From Pseudopedobacter sp037968815 (GTDB lineage Bacteria; Bacteroidota; Bacteroidia; Sphingobacteriales; Sphingobacteriaceae): a DNA stretch of 64,000 bases. The notes beneath the pieces are model-generated. The model was not told where the DNA came from. It was given only the letters and a program-made list of their open reading frames with translations, and searched no databases. The DNA is taken from the NCBI GenBank assembly GCA_037968815.1, contig JBBKWF010000004.1, positions 248,001 to 312,000 of the forward strand. Direction: 5' to 3'. Shown piece by piece: positions 43,831-51,513 of the stretch. The position numbers and the translations under genes were made by a program. Within the stretch, counting starts at the first letter, position 1. Every line of letters starts with the position of its first letter.

Positions 43831-43859
43831 GTTTAAAAATGCAGTCAGGTTGTGATTGT

Positions 43860-44486
43860 TTATTGTAGATAATTCAAGAAATCCTCTCTCTCAATCATTC
43901 TTGCTCCCATACTATCCAAATGGTCTGTATAAACTTGGCAGTCTATCATTTTGATTTTTGCATTTTCACAGAGCCATATTAATGCAACTTTAGAAGCATT
44001 ACTTTTTTTAGAAAACATAGACTCCCCACAGAAAACTTTGTTCATTAAAACCCCGTATAATCCACCAACTAATTCATTACCGTCCCAAACTTCTATAGAG
44101 TGCGCAAAGCCTTGTTTGTGTAGGTTTAAATAAGCATCAAGCATTAAACTGTTTATCCAAGTGTCATATTGCCCTTCTCTTACAGTGCTTGCGCAGTTTT
44201 TTATTACACTTTCAAAGTTTTGGTTGTGGGTAACCTTAAACTTTTTTGAGCGTAACAACTGACGCATACTTTTACTAATTTTTATTTCTTGGGGGAATAG
44301 CACAAATCTTTCTACAGGGCTGTACCATAAAATTGGGTCATCCTCATTAAACCAAGGGAATATTCCATTTTGATAAGCTAAAACCAATCTTTCTAAAGAT
44401 AAATCTCCGCCAACAGCAAGTAAACCATCATCTTCCGCAAGTGCAGGGTCAGGAAAAATAAGTTCATCACTAAGTTGAAATATCAT
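43860..44486 (-). CDS. aat: Leucyl/phenylalanyl-tRNA-protein transferase
   Basis: Adds leucine or phenylalanine to the N-terminus of proteins with basic N-termini, marking them for ClpAP-type degradation (N-end rule). The 208-residue protein has FPDPALAEDDGLLAVGGDLSLERLVLAYQNGIFPWF, ILWYSPVERFVLFP, the SMRQLLRSKKFKVTHNQNFESVI block, DTWINSLMLDAY and GGLYGVLMNKVFCGESMFSK, all standard. Single gene between hairpins on both sides. Confidence 0.96.
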   Translation of the reverse strand: MIFQLSDELIFPDPALAEDDGLLAVGGDLSLERLVLAYQNGIFPWFNEDDPILWYSPVERFVLFPQEIKISKSMRQLLRSKKFKVTHNQNFESVIKNCASTVREGQYDTWINSLMLDAYLNLHKQGFAHSIEVWDGNELVGGLYGVLMNKVFCGESMFSKKSNASKVALIWLCENAKIKMIDCQVYTDHLDSMGARMIEREDFLNYLQ

Positions 44487-44589
44487 GTAATATATATAGT
44501 AGTTTAAACCTTATAAAGTTTCAGGAGTCAGAATTACATCGAGCCTTTTAGGTGAGGTTTGTTTTTTATACAGATTTAGTTTTTGATAC

Positions 44590-44617
44590 AAAGACCACCT
44601 GTTATGGGTGGTCTTTT
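44590..44617. terminator. Hairpin terminator between murQ unit and aat
   Basis: Perfect 10-bp stem AAAGACCACC / GGTGGTCTTT with a seven-base loop, located 27 bases after the stop of the minus-strand hypothetical gene, which it probably terminates. Confidence 0.75.
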
Positions 44618-44643
44618 GTATTTAAGCTTTTTTAAGAAGAGAT

Positions 44644-45210
44644 TTAGTTCAACCGTTTGGTCATTAATTCTTCAACTTTTTTAAAAAACTGTAAAGGTTT
44701 TAATTGCCTCCAATTAAGATCGTCAAGTTCGCCTCCAAAATTAATGTAGTAATCTATGTTGTTGGTTTTAAACTCATCAATTACGTGTTCTCTAAAATTA
44801 ACACCAGCTATCCAGCCGTCTTCTACTTCCTGAAACCATTCTTCATAATAACAATCATCAGACGAATGGAAGTTTAAAACGTTTTCACCAATGAGTATAA
44901 ACTTATCAATGCCTTCGCTAATAATGGATTCTAATATTTCCCTTTTTAGCAACATGATGTCATTATCTATAGTATCATTCCACTCGCCAATAAACTCGAT
45001 TATTGCATAACGGAGATCGTAGTCTACAAAAAGTACTTTTAAATAAAGTGTATTTGACCCGAAGAAATCCCACTGCGGGTGTAGTAAGTAATTATAAACC
45101 TGTTTATCAAACTCAAACTCGCTGTATTCTGTTTCAAAAAATGGAGATTGTTCATCTTCTGCTGCTATGTAATCGTCTCTCCACTTATAATAAGGTTCTA
45201 TTTCATGCAT
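44644..45210 (-). CDS. Conserved acidic hypothetical protein
   Basis: A 188-residue soluble protein, strongly acidic and rich in aromatic residues (EIEPYYKWRDDYIAAEDEQSPF, ECD-like DDCYYEEWFQEVEDGW). No signal peptide or membrane segment is visible. The pattern of strands (LYLKVLFVDYDLRYAIIEF, KFILIGENVLNF, YYINFGGEL) suggests an alpha/beta fold. I do not recognise the family. The start is 14 bases after the murQ stop and both are read leftward, so it is likely co-transcribed with murQ; a link to murein recycling is only positional. Confidence 0.75.
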   Translation of the reverse strand: MHEIEPYYKWRDDYIAAEDEQSPFFETEYSEFEFDKQVYNYLLHPQWDFFGSNTLYLKVLFVDYDLRYAIIEFIGEWNDTIDNDIMLLKREILESIISEGIDKFILIGENVLNFHSSDDCYYEEWFQEVEDGWIAGVNFREHVIDEFKTNNIDYYINFGGELDDLNWRQLKPLQFFKKVEELMTKRLN

Positions 45211-45224
45211 ATTTTTTTGTTCAA

Positions 45225-46043
45225 CTATTCAAGGCAAGCTAAGTAGGCTTCTACTGCTTTTCTAACGCTTCCGTGTTTCTTTAACAGTTGCGTAGCCATT
45301 TCATCACTTATGCTGGTTTCAGCAATAATCATATTAACTCCTCTGTTTACCAGTTTATTATTGGTTAACTGCATATCCACCATTTTATTGCCTTTTACCT
45401 TGCCTAGCTTTATCATTAAAGCGGTGCTAATCATATTTAAAACAAGCTTTTGTGCAGTTCCTGCTTTCATTCTGGTAGAGCCAGTTAGGTACTCTGGCCC
45501 AACAACTACTGCAATAGGGTGTTGTGCGTTGGCCGCAACTGCACTATTAGAGTTACACACAATACAGGCGGTTAGTAAGCCAATTTCATTTGCTTTTTTT
45601 AAGCCACCAATTACATACGGAGTGCTTCCAGATGCGGCAATTCCAACAAGTACATCATTTTCTCCGATGTTGAATTTTTGTAAATCTTTCCAAGCTTGGT
45701 CTTCGTCATCTTCTGCGTTTTCAACGGCTCTTCTAATTGCCGAATCGCCTCCAGCAATAATGCCAACTACTAAATCAAAAGGCACTCCAAAAGTTGGTGG
45801 ACATTCAGAAGCATCAAGTACCCCCAGCCTTCCGCTGGTACCGGCACCAATATAAAACAAACGTCCTCCCGCTTTCATACAAACCGCGGCAGCGTCTACA
45901 AAGACCTCTATATTAGGAACCACTTTTTCAATGGCAAGAGGTATTGTTTTATCCTCTTGATTGATGTTGGTTAAAATCTCTAAAGTTGATTTATGTTCTA
46001 AATCATAGTAAAGCGAATCCTGTTCAGTTACTTCATTTGCCAT
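45225..46043 (-). CDS. murQ: N-acetylmuramic acid 6-phosphate etherase
   Basis: Cleaves the lactyl ether of MurNAc-6-phosphate, giving GlcNAc-6-phosphate; it acts after AnmK, encoded at 17498-18682. The 272-residue SIS-domain protein shows FYIGAGTSGRLGVLDASECPPTFG, GIIAGGDSAIRRAVENAEDDE, VLVGIAASGSTPYVIGGL, and GPEYLTGSTRMKAGTAQKLVLNMISTA. The C-terminal UBA-like stretch is present. Slightly shorter than the E. coli protein but complete. It heads a two-gene unit. Confidence 0.96.
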   Translation of the reverse strand: MANEVTEQDSLYYDLEHKSTLEILTNINQEDKTIPLAIEKVVPNIEVFVDAAAVCMKAGGRLFYIGAGTSGRLGVLDASECPPTFGVPFDLVVGIIAGGDSAIRRAVENAEDDEDQAWKDLQKFNIGENDVLVGIAASGSTPYVIGGLKKANEIGLLTACIVCNSNSAVAANAQHPIAVVVGPEYLTGSTRMKAGTAQKLVLNMISTALMIKLGKVKGNKMVDMQLTNNKLVNRGVNMIIAETSISDEMATQLLKKHGSVRKAVEAYLACLE

Positions 46044-46339
46044 TTGATTTTTTTTACAATAGTCGTGAAAATATAATTGAAATAAAATTCTTTAATTCAT
46101 ATTGATTAAGCCTTTTGCTAATTGACCAATTGCGCTAGTTATTAGAAATTTAGACATCTCTTTTATTAATGAAAAATTAATTTCCATAACTAATAGGTAT
46201 CAAAACTCCATTCTGTATTGCGCTATGATATCGTTTGTTTATACGTGAACTTTTTGGTTTGATAATTAGTGTTTTATGTAAAAAAAAAGCATCAAATAAT
46301 TATAATACCACCATTATTTGTTTTTATTTTGCTGTACAA

Positions 46340-47971
46340 ATGAGCTACACGTCAAAAAGCACCTTCTCTTACTTTGTGATAGCCTTAATAGCTGTTTTTT
46401 TTGGAGTTATTTTAGGAGCCACTTATGAACAGAATAGGGCTGTAAATAATAATTCTGCCTTCCCATCTTTTGCATTAAGTAACAATCAGAAATTAGATAA
46501 AATTTTACGAGTTATTAAAACTAATTACGTTGACTCTGTAAACACAGACTCTTTAGAAAAACTGGCTATAGATGATGTTTTAAGTGGCTTAGATCCGCAT
46601 ACTGTTTATTTGCCAGCTATGCAGGCAAAATCTCAAAACGAGAGCTTAGAGGGTAACTTTGATGGGATTGGGATTGAGTATTACGTGTTGAACGATACTT
46701 TGCTGGTAACAGCAGTCCGTAAAAAAGGACCATCTGAGAAGGCAGGTTTGCTTAAAGGCGATAAAATTATATCGGTAAACGATGAAAGTATCGTGATTAA
46801 AGGCGATACGGATAAAGTGGTAGACAAACTACGTGGAAAAAGAGGAAGCAAATTGCGTGTTTCGGTTTTAAGAAATGGACTCAATGATCCTATTTCATTA
46901 ACTATTGAACGTGGACGAATTGTAGTGAGTAGCGTGGATGTAGCCTACATGGTTGAACCCGAAATTGGCTTTATAAAAATCACCAGGTTTGGTGCAAATA
47001 CTGCTGAGGATTTTATTACCGAGTTAGCTTCCCTACAAAAAAAAGGGATGAAAAGCTTAATATTGGATTTACGCGGCAATGGCGGTGGTTATTTAAACGC
47101 AGCAACTGCATTAGCAGATCAGTTTTTAGAGAACGACCAATTAATTGTTTATACACAAGGTTTGCATGAACCACGTACTGATTATAAATCTACTGCTGAT
47201 GGTCTTTTTGAAAAGGGGAAGCTAGTGGTTTTAATAGATGAAGGCACTGCATCGGCAAGTGAAATTTTGGCGGGAGCTGTACAAGATTTAGATAGGGGGA
47301 CAATTATTGGCCGTAGGTCTTTTGGAAAAGGGTTGGTGCAAGAGCAGTTTGGTTTTGGTGATGGTTCAGCAATGAATTTAACCATTGCAAGATATTACAC
47401 TCCTAGTGGGAGGTCTATCCAGAAATCATATAGTAAAGGCGCTAAGGCTTATAAAAGTGAAATAAGTTATCGTTATGAGCATGGAGACTTTACGTCTTTA
47501 GATAGTGCATTATCTGATAGCACCTTTATTAATCAAGACAAAAAATACAAAACCTTAAGTGGCAGAACTGTTTACGGCGGTGGTGGCATAATGCCCGATA
47601 TTTTTGTAGCCCTAGATACATCTAAATTTACAGATACTTACCAGCAAATAAGTGCTAAAGGCTTAATTACCGAGTATGTGTATGGTAAATTAACCAATAG
47701 TGTAAAGGTTAGCGGCTTTAAAAACTTAAAGGAGTTTAACGACAACTATCAGTTTAGCTATGCGGATTACAATCGTTTTTTAAATTACTGTATTGCAAAG
47801 AAGGTAAAGGTGAATAAAGCGCAAGCAGTGCAATCAAAGTCGTTAATTGTAAGTCAAATTAAGTCAATGCTTGCTAGGTATTACTTTGGAGAGGAGGGGT
47901 TTTACAGTGTTTATAGTGAGACTGACTCATTTATCAAAGCAGCCATAAGTAAACTAAAAAACCCAGCCTAA
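46340..47971 (+). CDS. S41-family C-terminal processing peptidase
   Basis: A membrane-anchored tail-specific protease (CtpA/Prc type). I start at ATG 46340 (MSYTSKSTFSYF, 543 residues); the frame is open further upstream but without conserved sequence. One N-terminal membrane helix (FVIALIAVFFGVILGATY) is followed by a PDZ domain (about residues 95-185, GIGIEYYVLNDTLLVTAVRKKGPSEKAGL). The catalytic core has DLRGNGGG, then the serine in DEGTASASEILAGAVQD and the lysine in RSFGKGLVQEQ. It cuts periplasmic proteins. Its end overlaps a terminator. Confidence 0.94.
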   Translation: MSYTSKSTFSYFVIALIAVFFGVILGATYEQNRAVNNNSAFPSFALSNNQKLDKILRVIKTNYVDSVNTDSLEKLAIDDVLSGLDPHTVYLPAMQAKSQNESLEGNFDGIGIEYYVLNDTLLVTAVRKKGPSEKAGLLKGDKIISVNDESIVIKGDTDKVVDKLRGKRGSKLRVSVLRNGLNDPISLTIERGRIVVSSVDVAYMVEPEIGFIKITRFGANTAEDFITELASLQKKGMKSLILDLRGNGGGYLNAATALADQFLENDQLIVYTQGLHEPRTDYKSTADGLFEKGKLVVLIDEGTASASEILAGAVQDLDRGTIIGRRSFGKGLVQEQFGFGDGSAMNLTIARYYTPSGRSIQKSYSKGAKAYKSEISYRYEHGDFTSLDSALSDSTFINQDKKYKTLSGRTVYGGGGIMPDIFVALDTSKFTDTYQQISAKGLITEYVYGKLTNSVKVSGFKNLKEFNDNYQFSYADYNRFLNYCIAKKVKVNKAQAVQSKSLIVSQIKSMLARYYFGEEGFYSVYSETDSFIKAAISKLKNPA

Positions 47972-47981
47972 GCCGGGTTTT
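47958..47981 (+). terminator. Terminator overlapping the end of the S41 peptidase gene
   Basis: Stem AAAACCC / GGGTTTT with further G-C pairs inside (AGCC...GCC); the stop codon TAA lies in the loop. It separates this gene from the convergent small lipoprotein gene. Confidence 0.75.
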
Positions 47982-48007
47982 GTCAATGATAATAATGTAA
48001 TTATCTT

Positions 48008-48232
48008 TTAGTGCTTGTGATTAGGGTCACTGTGATCGTGTGCAGGTTCAACAGCCAAACTGTCAACAGCTACGTTATCTAAAGCAGTGGTATCAGTTAA
48101 AGCCTCATTTAATAAAGAATCTGCAGCAGATTGATTTAAAGAATCAATTTGTTCCTCCGATTTTTGTTCATTGTTACAAGCGGCGAATGCTAATGAGCCA
48201 GCAATTGCAAAAAGTGCGATAAATTTTCTCAT
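48008..48232 (-). CDS. Small acidic lipoprotein with histidine-rich tail
   Basis: A 74-residue lipoprotein: signal MRKFIALFAIAGSLAFAAC with lipobox FAAC. A Ser/Asp/Ala-rich mature part (SLNQSAADSLLNEALTDTTALDNV) ends HDHSDPNHKH. The histidine cluster could bind metal ions such as zinc, nickel or copper, but no family is recognised. Small lipoproteins of this kind are frequent in Sphingobacteriaceae. It is followed by the S41 peptidase gene in convergent orientation. Confidence 0.75.
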   Translation of the reverse strand: MRKFIALFAIAGSLAFAACNNEQKSEEQIDSLNQSAADSLLNEALTDTTALDNVAVDSLAVEPAHDHSDPNHKH

Positions 48233-48272
48233 GTTATTTGTTTTGTTAAATGGTTAATAGTCGGTAGTCTAA

Positions 48273-48322
48273 AGTCCGTTGTCCGCCGTTTGGTTGCCAC
48301 TTATAGCTACGGACAACGGACT
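48273..48322. repeat. Inverted repeat of REP-like type between der and the small lipoprotein
   Basis: Perfect 13-base arms AGTCCGTTGTCCG and CGGACAACGGACT separated by 24 bases, GC-rich against the background, with further GTCGG/CGGACT echoes on both sides (48260-48341). It may be a mobile extragenic palindrome and could also act as the terminator of der, which ends 20 bases away. Confidence 0.6.
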
Positions 48323-48342
48323 CCAAAACTTCGGACTTCTCC

Positions 48343-49644
48343 TTACTTCTGTCTAAAAAATATTTGAATTGGCACACCTTCAAAATCAAAGTTCTCTCTT
48401 AGTTTGTTTTCTATAAAACGCTTGTACGGGTCTTTAATGTACTGCGGTAAATTACAGAAAAAGGCAAACATTGGCGATGTAGCGTTGATTTGCGTGATGT
48501 ATTTAATTTTTATATGCTTTCCTTTTATAGCCGGTGGAGGTGTTTTTTCAATAATTGGCAATAAAATGTCGTTCAGTTTTGAAGTCTGAATTTTCTTAAT
48601 CTTATTGATGTAAACCTTTCCTGCAGCTTCAATCGTTTTAAATATTCTTTGTTTTTCTGTAACAGATGTGAAAACAATAGGAATATCTGTAAATGGAGCT
48701 AGTTTAGCTTTTATTTTGTCTGTAAACTCTAAAATGGTTTTATGGTCTTTTTCTACCAAATCCCATTTGTTTACTACAATTACTACCCCTTTTTTGTTTT
48801 TCTCTGCAAGGTGGAAAATGTTTACGTCTTGAGACTCGATACCGTCAACGGCATCAATCATAATTACGATAACATCAGCTTCTTCTAAAGCTTTAATGGT
48901 ACGCATTACACTGTAAAACTCAATGTTTTCATGCACCTTGGTCTTCTTACGTAAACCTGCAGTGTCAATCAGCATAAATTCATGCCCAAATTGATTGTAA
49001 TGTATATGGATTGAATCTCTGGTGGTACCAGCAATCTCAGTTACAATATTTCTGTCTTTACCAATTAAAGCATTAATCATGGATGATTTACCCACGTTTG
49101 GCCTTCCAACAATTGCGTAAACTGGTAATTTATTTTCTTCTTCTGGTATTTCGTCAAAGTTTTTGATCACCTCGTCTAATAATTCTCCAGTTCCAGAACC
49201 ACTCATAGAAGAAATGCAAAATATTTCGCCTAATCCTAAGCTGTAAAACTCGGTAGCGTCAGACTGTAGCTGAAAATTATCAACTTTATTTACTGCAACG
49301 TAAACTGGTTTTGGGCTTTTTCTTAAAATTTGAGCAATGTCTGCATCTAAATCTGTAATTCCGGTGGTTACATCCACTAAAAATACAACTACGTTGGCTT
49401 CCTCAATTGCAATATGCACTTGCTCGCGAATTGCGGCTTCAAAAACATCTTCAGAATTGGCTACGTAGCCGCCAGTGTCAATTACCGTGAAACTTTTGTG
49501 TGTCCACTCTGCAAGGCCATAATGCCTATCGCGTGTTACGCCACTGTGGTCATCAACAATTGCTTTTCTTGATTCTGTTAAACGGTTGTATAGGGTAGAT
49601 TTTCCTACGTTCGGTCTTCCGACGATCGCTAATATGTTACTCAT
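48343..49644 (-). CDS. der: Double-GTPase ribosome assembly factor Der (EngA)
   Basis: Essential GTPase for 50S subunit maturation. The 433-residue protein has two G domains: GRPNVGKSTLYNRL (P-loop 1), DTGGY, NKVD, then GRPNVGKSSMINALI (P-loop 2), IDTAGLRKKTKV and NKWD. The C-terminal KH-like domain (residues about 350-433) has ATSPMFAFFCNLP. A -7 element lies 45 bases upstream. Confidence 0.98.
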   Translation of the reverse strand: MSNILAIVGRPNVGKSTLYNRLTESRKAIVDDHSGVTRDRHYGLAEWTHKSFTVIDTGGYVANSEDVFEAAIREQVHIAIEEANVVVFLVDVTTGITDLDADIAQILRKSPKPVYVAVNKVDNFQLQSDATEFYSLGLGEIFCISSMSGSGTGELLDEVIKNFDEIPEEENKLPVYAIVGRPNVGKSSMINALIGKDRNIVTEIAGTTRDSIHIHYNQFGHEFMLIDTAGLRKKTKVHENIEFYSVMRTIKALEEADVIVIMIDAVDGIESQDVNIFHLAEKNKKGVVIVVNKWDLVEKDHKTILEFTDKIKAKLAPFTDIPIVFTSVTEKQRIFKTIEAAGKVYINKIKKIQTSKLNDILLPIIEKTPPPAIKGKHIKIKYITQINATSPMFAFFCNLPQYIKDPYKRFIENKLRENFDFEGVPIQIFFRQK

Positions 49645-49688
49645 AATGTGGGGTTTCCCGGTCTTATCATACCGGCATAATTTTTTTG

Positions 49689-49696
49689 CAAAGATA
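49689..49696 (-). promoter_or_regulatory. Promoter -7 element of der
   Basis: TATCTTTG on the minus strand, exact TAnnTTTG, about 45 bases before the der start codon. No clear -33 element. Confidence 0.5.
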
Positions 49697-50003
49697 TATT
49701 AAAAATTCCGTTTCTGTACGTATGCTTTAAAAATCAGAGAATTAAGGTTTGGTAGATGATTTAGGGCGTTCTATTCTCATTTTAATAAATGAGTGTCACA
49801 AAAACGAGGAGTATATTGTTTGGTTTTAATTTTGAGATCATTATTTTGACCTCAAGTTAGCGCCTTCTACATCAGCTAATTGCAATGTAGTATTTTCCAA
49901 AAAGCTTAGCTATTCATCCGTAAATACAGGTATAAATATTTGCCGATTAATGATTAATTTGGTTGTAGCTAAATCAATTAAATCTCTTACTAAAAACACC
50001 TAA
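49697..50003. other. Gene-free region between der and the nuclease-like gene
   Basis: About 307 bases of ordinary AT-rich sequence between divergent genes. No reading frame, RNA gene, repeat or exact promoter consensus for the rightward gene could be made out, apart from near matches such as AATATTTG at about 49937. Confidence 0.4.
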
Positions 50004-50756
50004 ATGTTAACCAAGCTTCAGTTTGTTTTACCGTCAACACATGTTGTTACATCCAAAAGGGGTTTTACGCCAAATGCAATAGCGTCAGAGCACTTAGAGT
50101 TGAGTTTTGACTTTGCATTTAATATGAGTTTCGGAAATGCCGGACATCATCGAAACCATAGAACCGGCGGAAGTGCAAAAAGAAAAAATGGAGAAATTTT
50201 TACGAATGCGTTTCAAGGAAAAGTTGCTGAATTTGCTTTCTACGAGTGGTTAATTACAAACGGGATACCTGCCGAGCTACCAGATACCCGTTTAATGGGG
50301 AAAGGTGTTTGGGACGATTCGGACTTTACCGTAAATGGTAAAAAAATCAGCATTAAATCTGCGGCGCATTTTTCCAATCTGATGCTTTTAGAAACACAAG
50401 ATTGGAATCAAAATGGAGATTATATCCCAAACCTAGAAACTAGGAACGCTAGTTATGATTATTTTGTGCTGGTGAGGGTAAAACCAGACGGAAAGCAGTT
50501 AATGAAAGGTAATAAGTTGTACTACGCCGATGAAGTAGAACGGGTTGCATTAAAAAGAGTGTTTGCGCTTGAAAAATGGTTTGCAGATTTAGCCGGCTTT
50601 GCTACCAAAAGTGATATTCAGTTTATTATTGCAAATAAACACCTCATTCCGAAAGGCAGTTTATTGAATGGTAAAATACCAATGGATGCCAGTAATTATT
50701 ATCTCCAGAGTGGTGATTTGAGAGAAGTTGAAGATTTGGTGACCTTGCTGGCTTAG
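50004..50756 (+). CDS. Hypothetical protein, candidate PD-(D/E)XK nuclease
   Basis: A 250-residue soluble protein of no family I can name. A possible nuclease core runs QGKVAEFAFYEWLITNG (Glu76 in a helix), SDFTVNGKKISIKSA (Asp107, then Ser-Ile-Lys118 at strand spacing), LLLETQDWN and DYFVLVRVKP. This order of acidic helix, D strand and xxK strand followed by a strand with charged end is that of PD-(D/E)XK restriction-type enzymes, with serine in place of the second acid. A basic, glycine-rich stretch GHHRNHRTGGSAKRKNG precedes it. A MazF-type toxin-antitoxin pair lies beside it, so a defence role is possible but unproven. Confidence 0.55.
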   Translation: MLTKLQFVLPSTHVVTSKRGFTPNAIASEHLELSFDFAFNMSFGNAGHHRNHRTGGSAKRKNGEIFTNAFQGKVAEFAFYEWLITNGIPAELPDTRLMGKGVWDDSDFTVNGKKISIKSAAHFSNLMLLETQDWNQNGDYIPNLETRNASYDYFVLVRVKPDGKQLMKGNKLYYADEVERVALKRVFALEKWFADLAGFATKSDIQFIIANKHLIPKGSLLNGKIPMDASNYYLQSGDLREVEDLVTLLA

Positions 50757-50768
50757 ATGCCTCCGCTT

Positions 50769-51116
50769 TTAAATATCAAGAACAACCTTAATTCCAATTG
50801 TAATTTTCGAGAAATCATTTTTATCAATTGTGCCTATTTTTTCTTTTAATCGTTTTACATCGATCGCTCGGATTTGATCTGTTAATACGTATGAGCTTTT
50901 TTCAAGACCGTTGTTTGGGTTTGCCGTAATCAGAACTCGCAGCTTCCCCTCTTTTTGTTTTTGTTGCGATGATAATGGACAGATGACAACGGATGAATGG
51001 TTTGCCTCATTAATCAAATCACTTTGGATTACAACCACCGGACGTGTTTTTCCAGGCTCAGAAGCGTTTGAAGGCTCAAGATTAGCAATCCAGATATCCG
51101 CTCTTCTAATCTTCAT
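50769..51116 (-). CDS. mazF: MazF/PemK-type mRNA interferase toxin
   Basis: Toxin of a type II toxin-antitoxin module, an endoribonuclease that cuts mRNA. The 115 residues show RRADIWIANLEPSNASEPGKTRPVVVIQSDLIN (the N-terminal strands and conserved arginine), SSVVICPLSS and SYVLTDQIRAIDVKRLKEKIG, all typical. It overlaps the antitoxin gene by 11 bases and comes second, the usual order. It is convergent with the nuclease-like gene. Confidence 0.93.
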   Translation of the reverse strand: MKIRRADIWIANLEPSNASEPGKTRPVVVIQSDLINEANHSSVVICPLSSQQKQKEGKLRVLITANPNNGLEKSSYVLTDQIRAIDVKRLKEKIGTIDKNDFSKITIGIKVVLDI

Positions 51117-51366
51117 TTAATTGTTGTTTAAGATCTGATAAAGAAACAGTTTCAAATTCTGATATAAGTTCGATATTCAAGCTTTGCTTATTGATTTCAG
51201 CTATTTCTTTCTTCAACTCTTTCGCAAGGTTTTTACGTTTAACTCCCTTTATGGCTTCTGCTATGGCTGTTTTAATGAAAGCAGTTTTTGATGTTTTACT
51301 TTCTTTAACTGAATCCTCTAATTCTTCATACAGCTCTTCATCTATTTTTAGTAATACACTTTTCAT
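51106..51366 (-). CDS. Ribbon-helix-helix-type antitoxin
   Basis: Antitoxin of the MazF-like toxin. The 86-residue protein begins MKSVLLKIDEELYEELEDSVKESKTSKTAFIKTAIAEAI, a ribbon-helix-helix DNA-binding N-terminus. It continues with a charged helix and an acidic C-terminal toxin-binding tail. ATG 51366 is preferred to the in-frame TTG three codons upstream. It should repress its own promoter, where a direct repeat is visible. Confidence 0.88.
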   Translation of the reverse strand: MKSVLLKIDEELYEELEDSVKESKTSKTAFIKTAIAEAIKGVKRKNLAKELKKEIAEINKQSLNIELISEFETVSLSDLKQQLNED

Positions 51367-51369
51367 GAT

Positions 51370-51392
51370 ATACAATTATATATACAAATATA
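51370..51392 (-). promoter_or_regulatory. Toxin-antitoxin promoter with direct repeats
   Basis: On the minus strand the -7 element TATATTTG (51392-51385) matches the consensus. Two ATACAA repeats in plus-strand reading (51370-51375 and 51382-51387) are spaced 12 bases apart and cover it, a plausible binding site for the ribbon-helix-helix antitoxin. Confidence 0.5.
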
Positions 51393-51513
51393 TATCTTTA
51401 AATGCTTTATTAAAATGCTTTATTGAATAATTATCTTTTTGTAGGATTTAAGTTAAAACAAAAATGGCCTGTGAAAACACAAGCCATTCTAAACTATATA
51501 ACCGGAAGATTTC

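Noticed and set aside
45310..45855. Long plus-strand reading frame of 181 codons
   Set aside because: It is fully antisense to murQ, which has every family motif; the translation is low-complexity and has no recognisable domain.
46235..46339. N-terminal extension of the S41 peptidase
   Set aside because: The added residues have no signal-anchor logic, and the membrane helix follows properly from ATG 46340.
46044..46339. Possible structured RNA in the 296-base spacer between murQ and the S41 peptidase gene
   Set aside because: Only short AT-rich repeats of seven bases or less were seen, no tRNA-like or riboswitch-like core.
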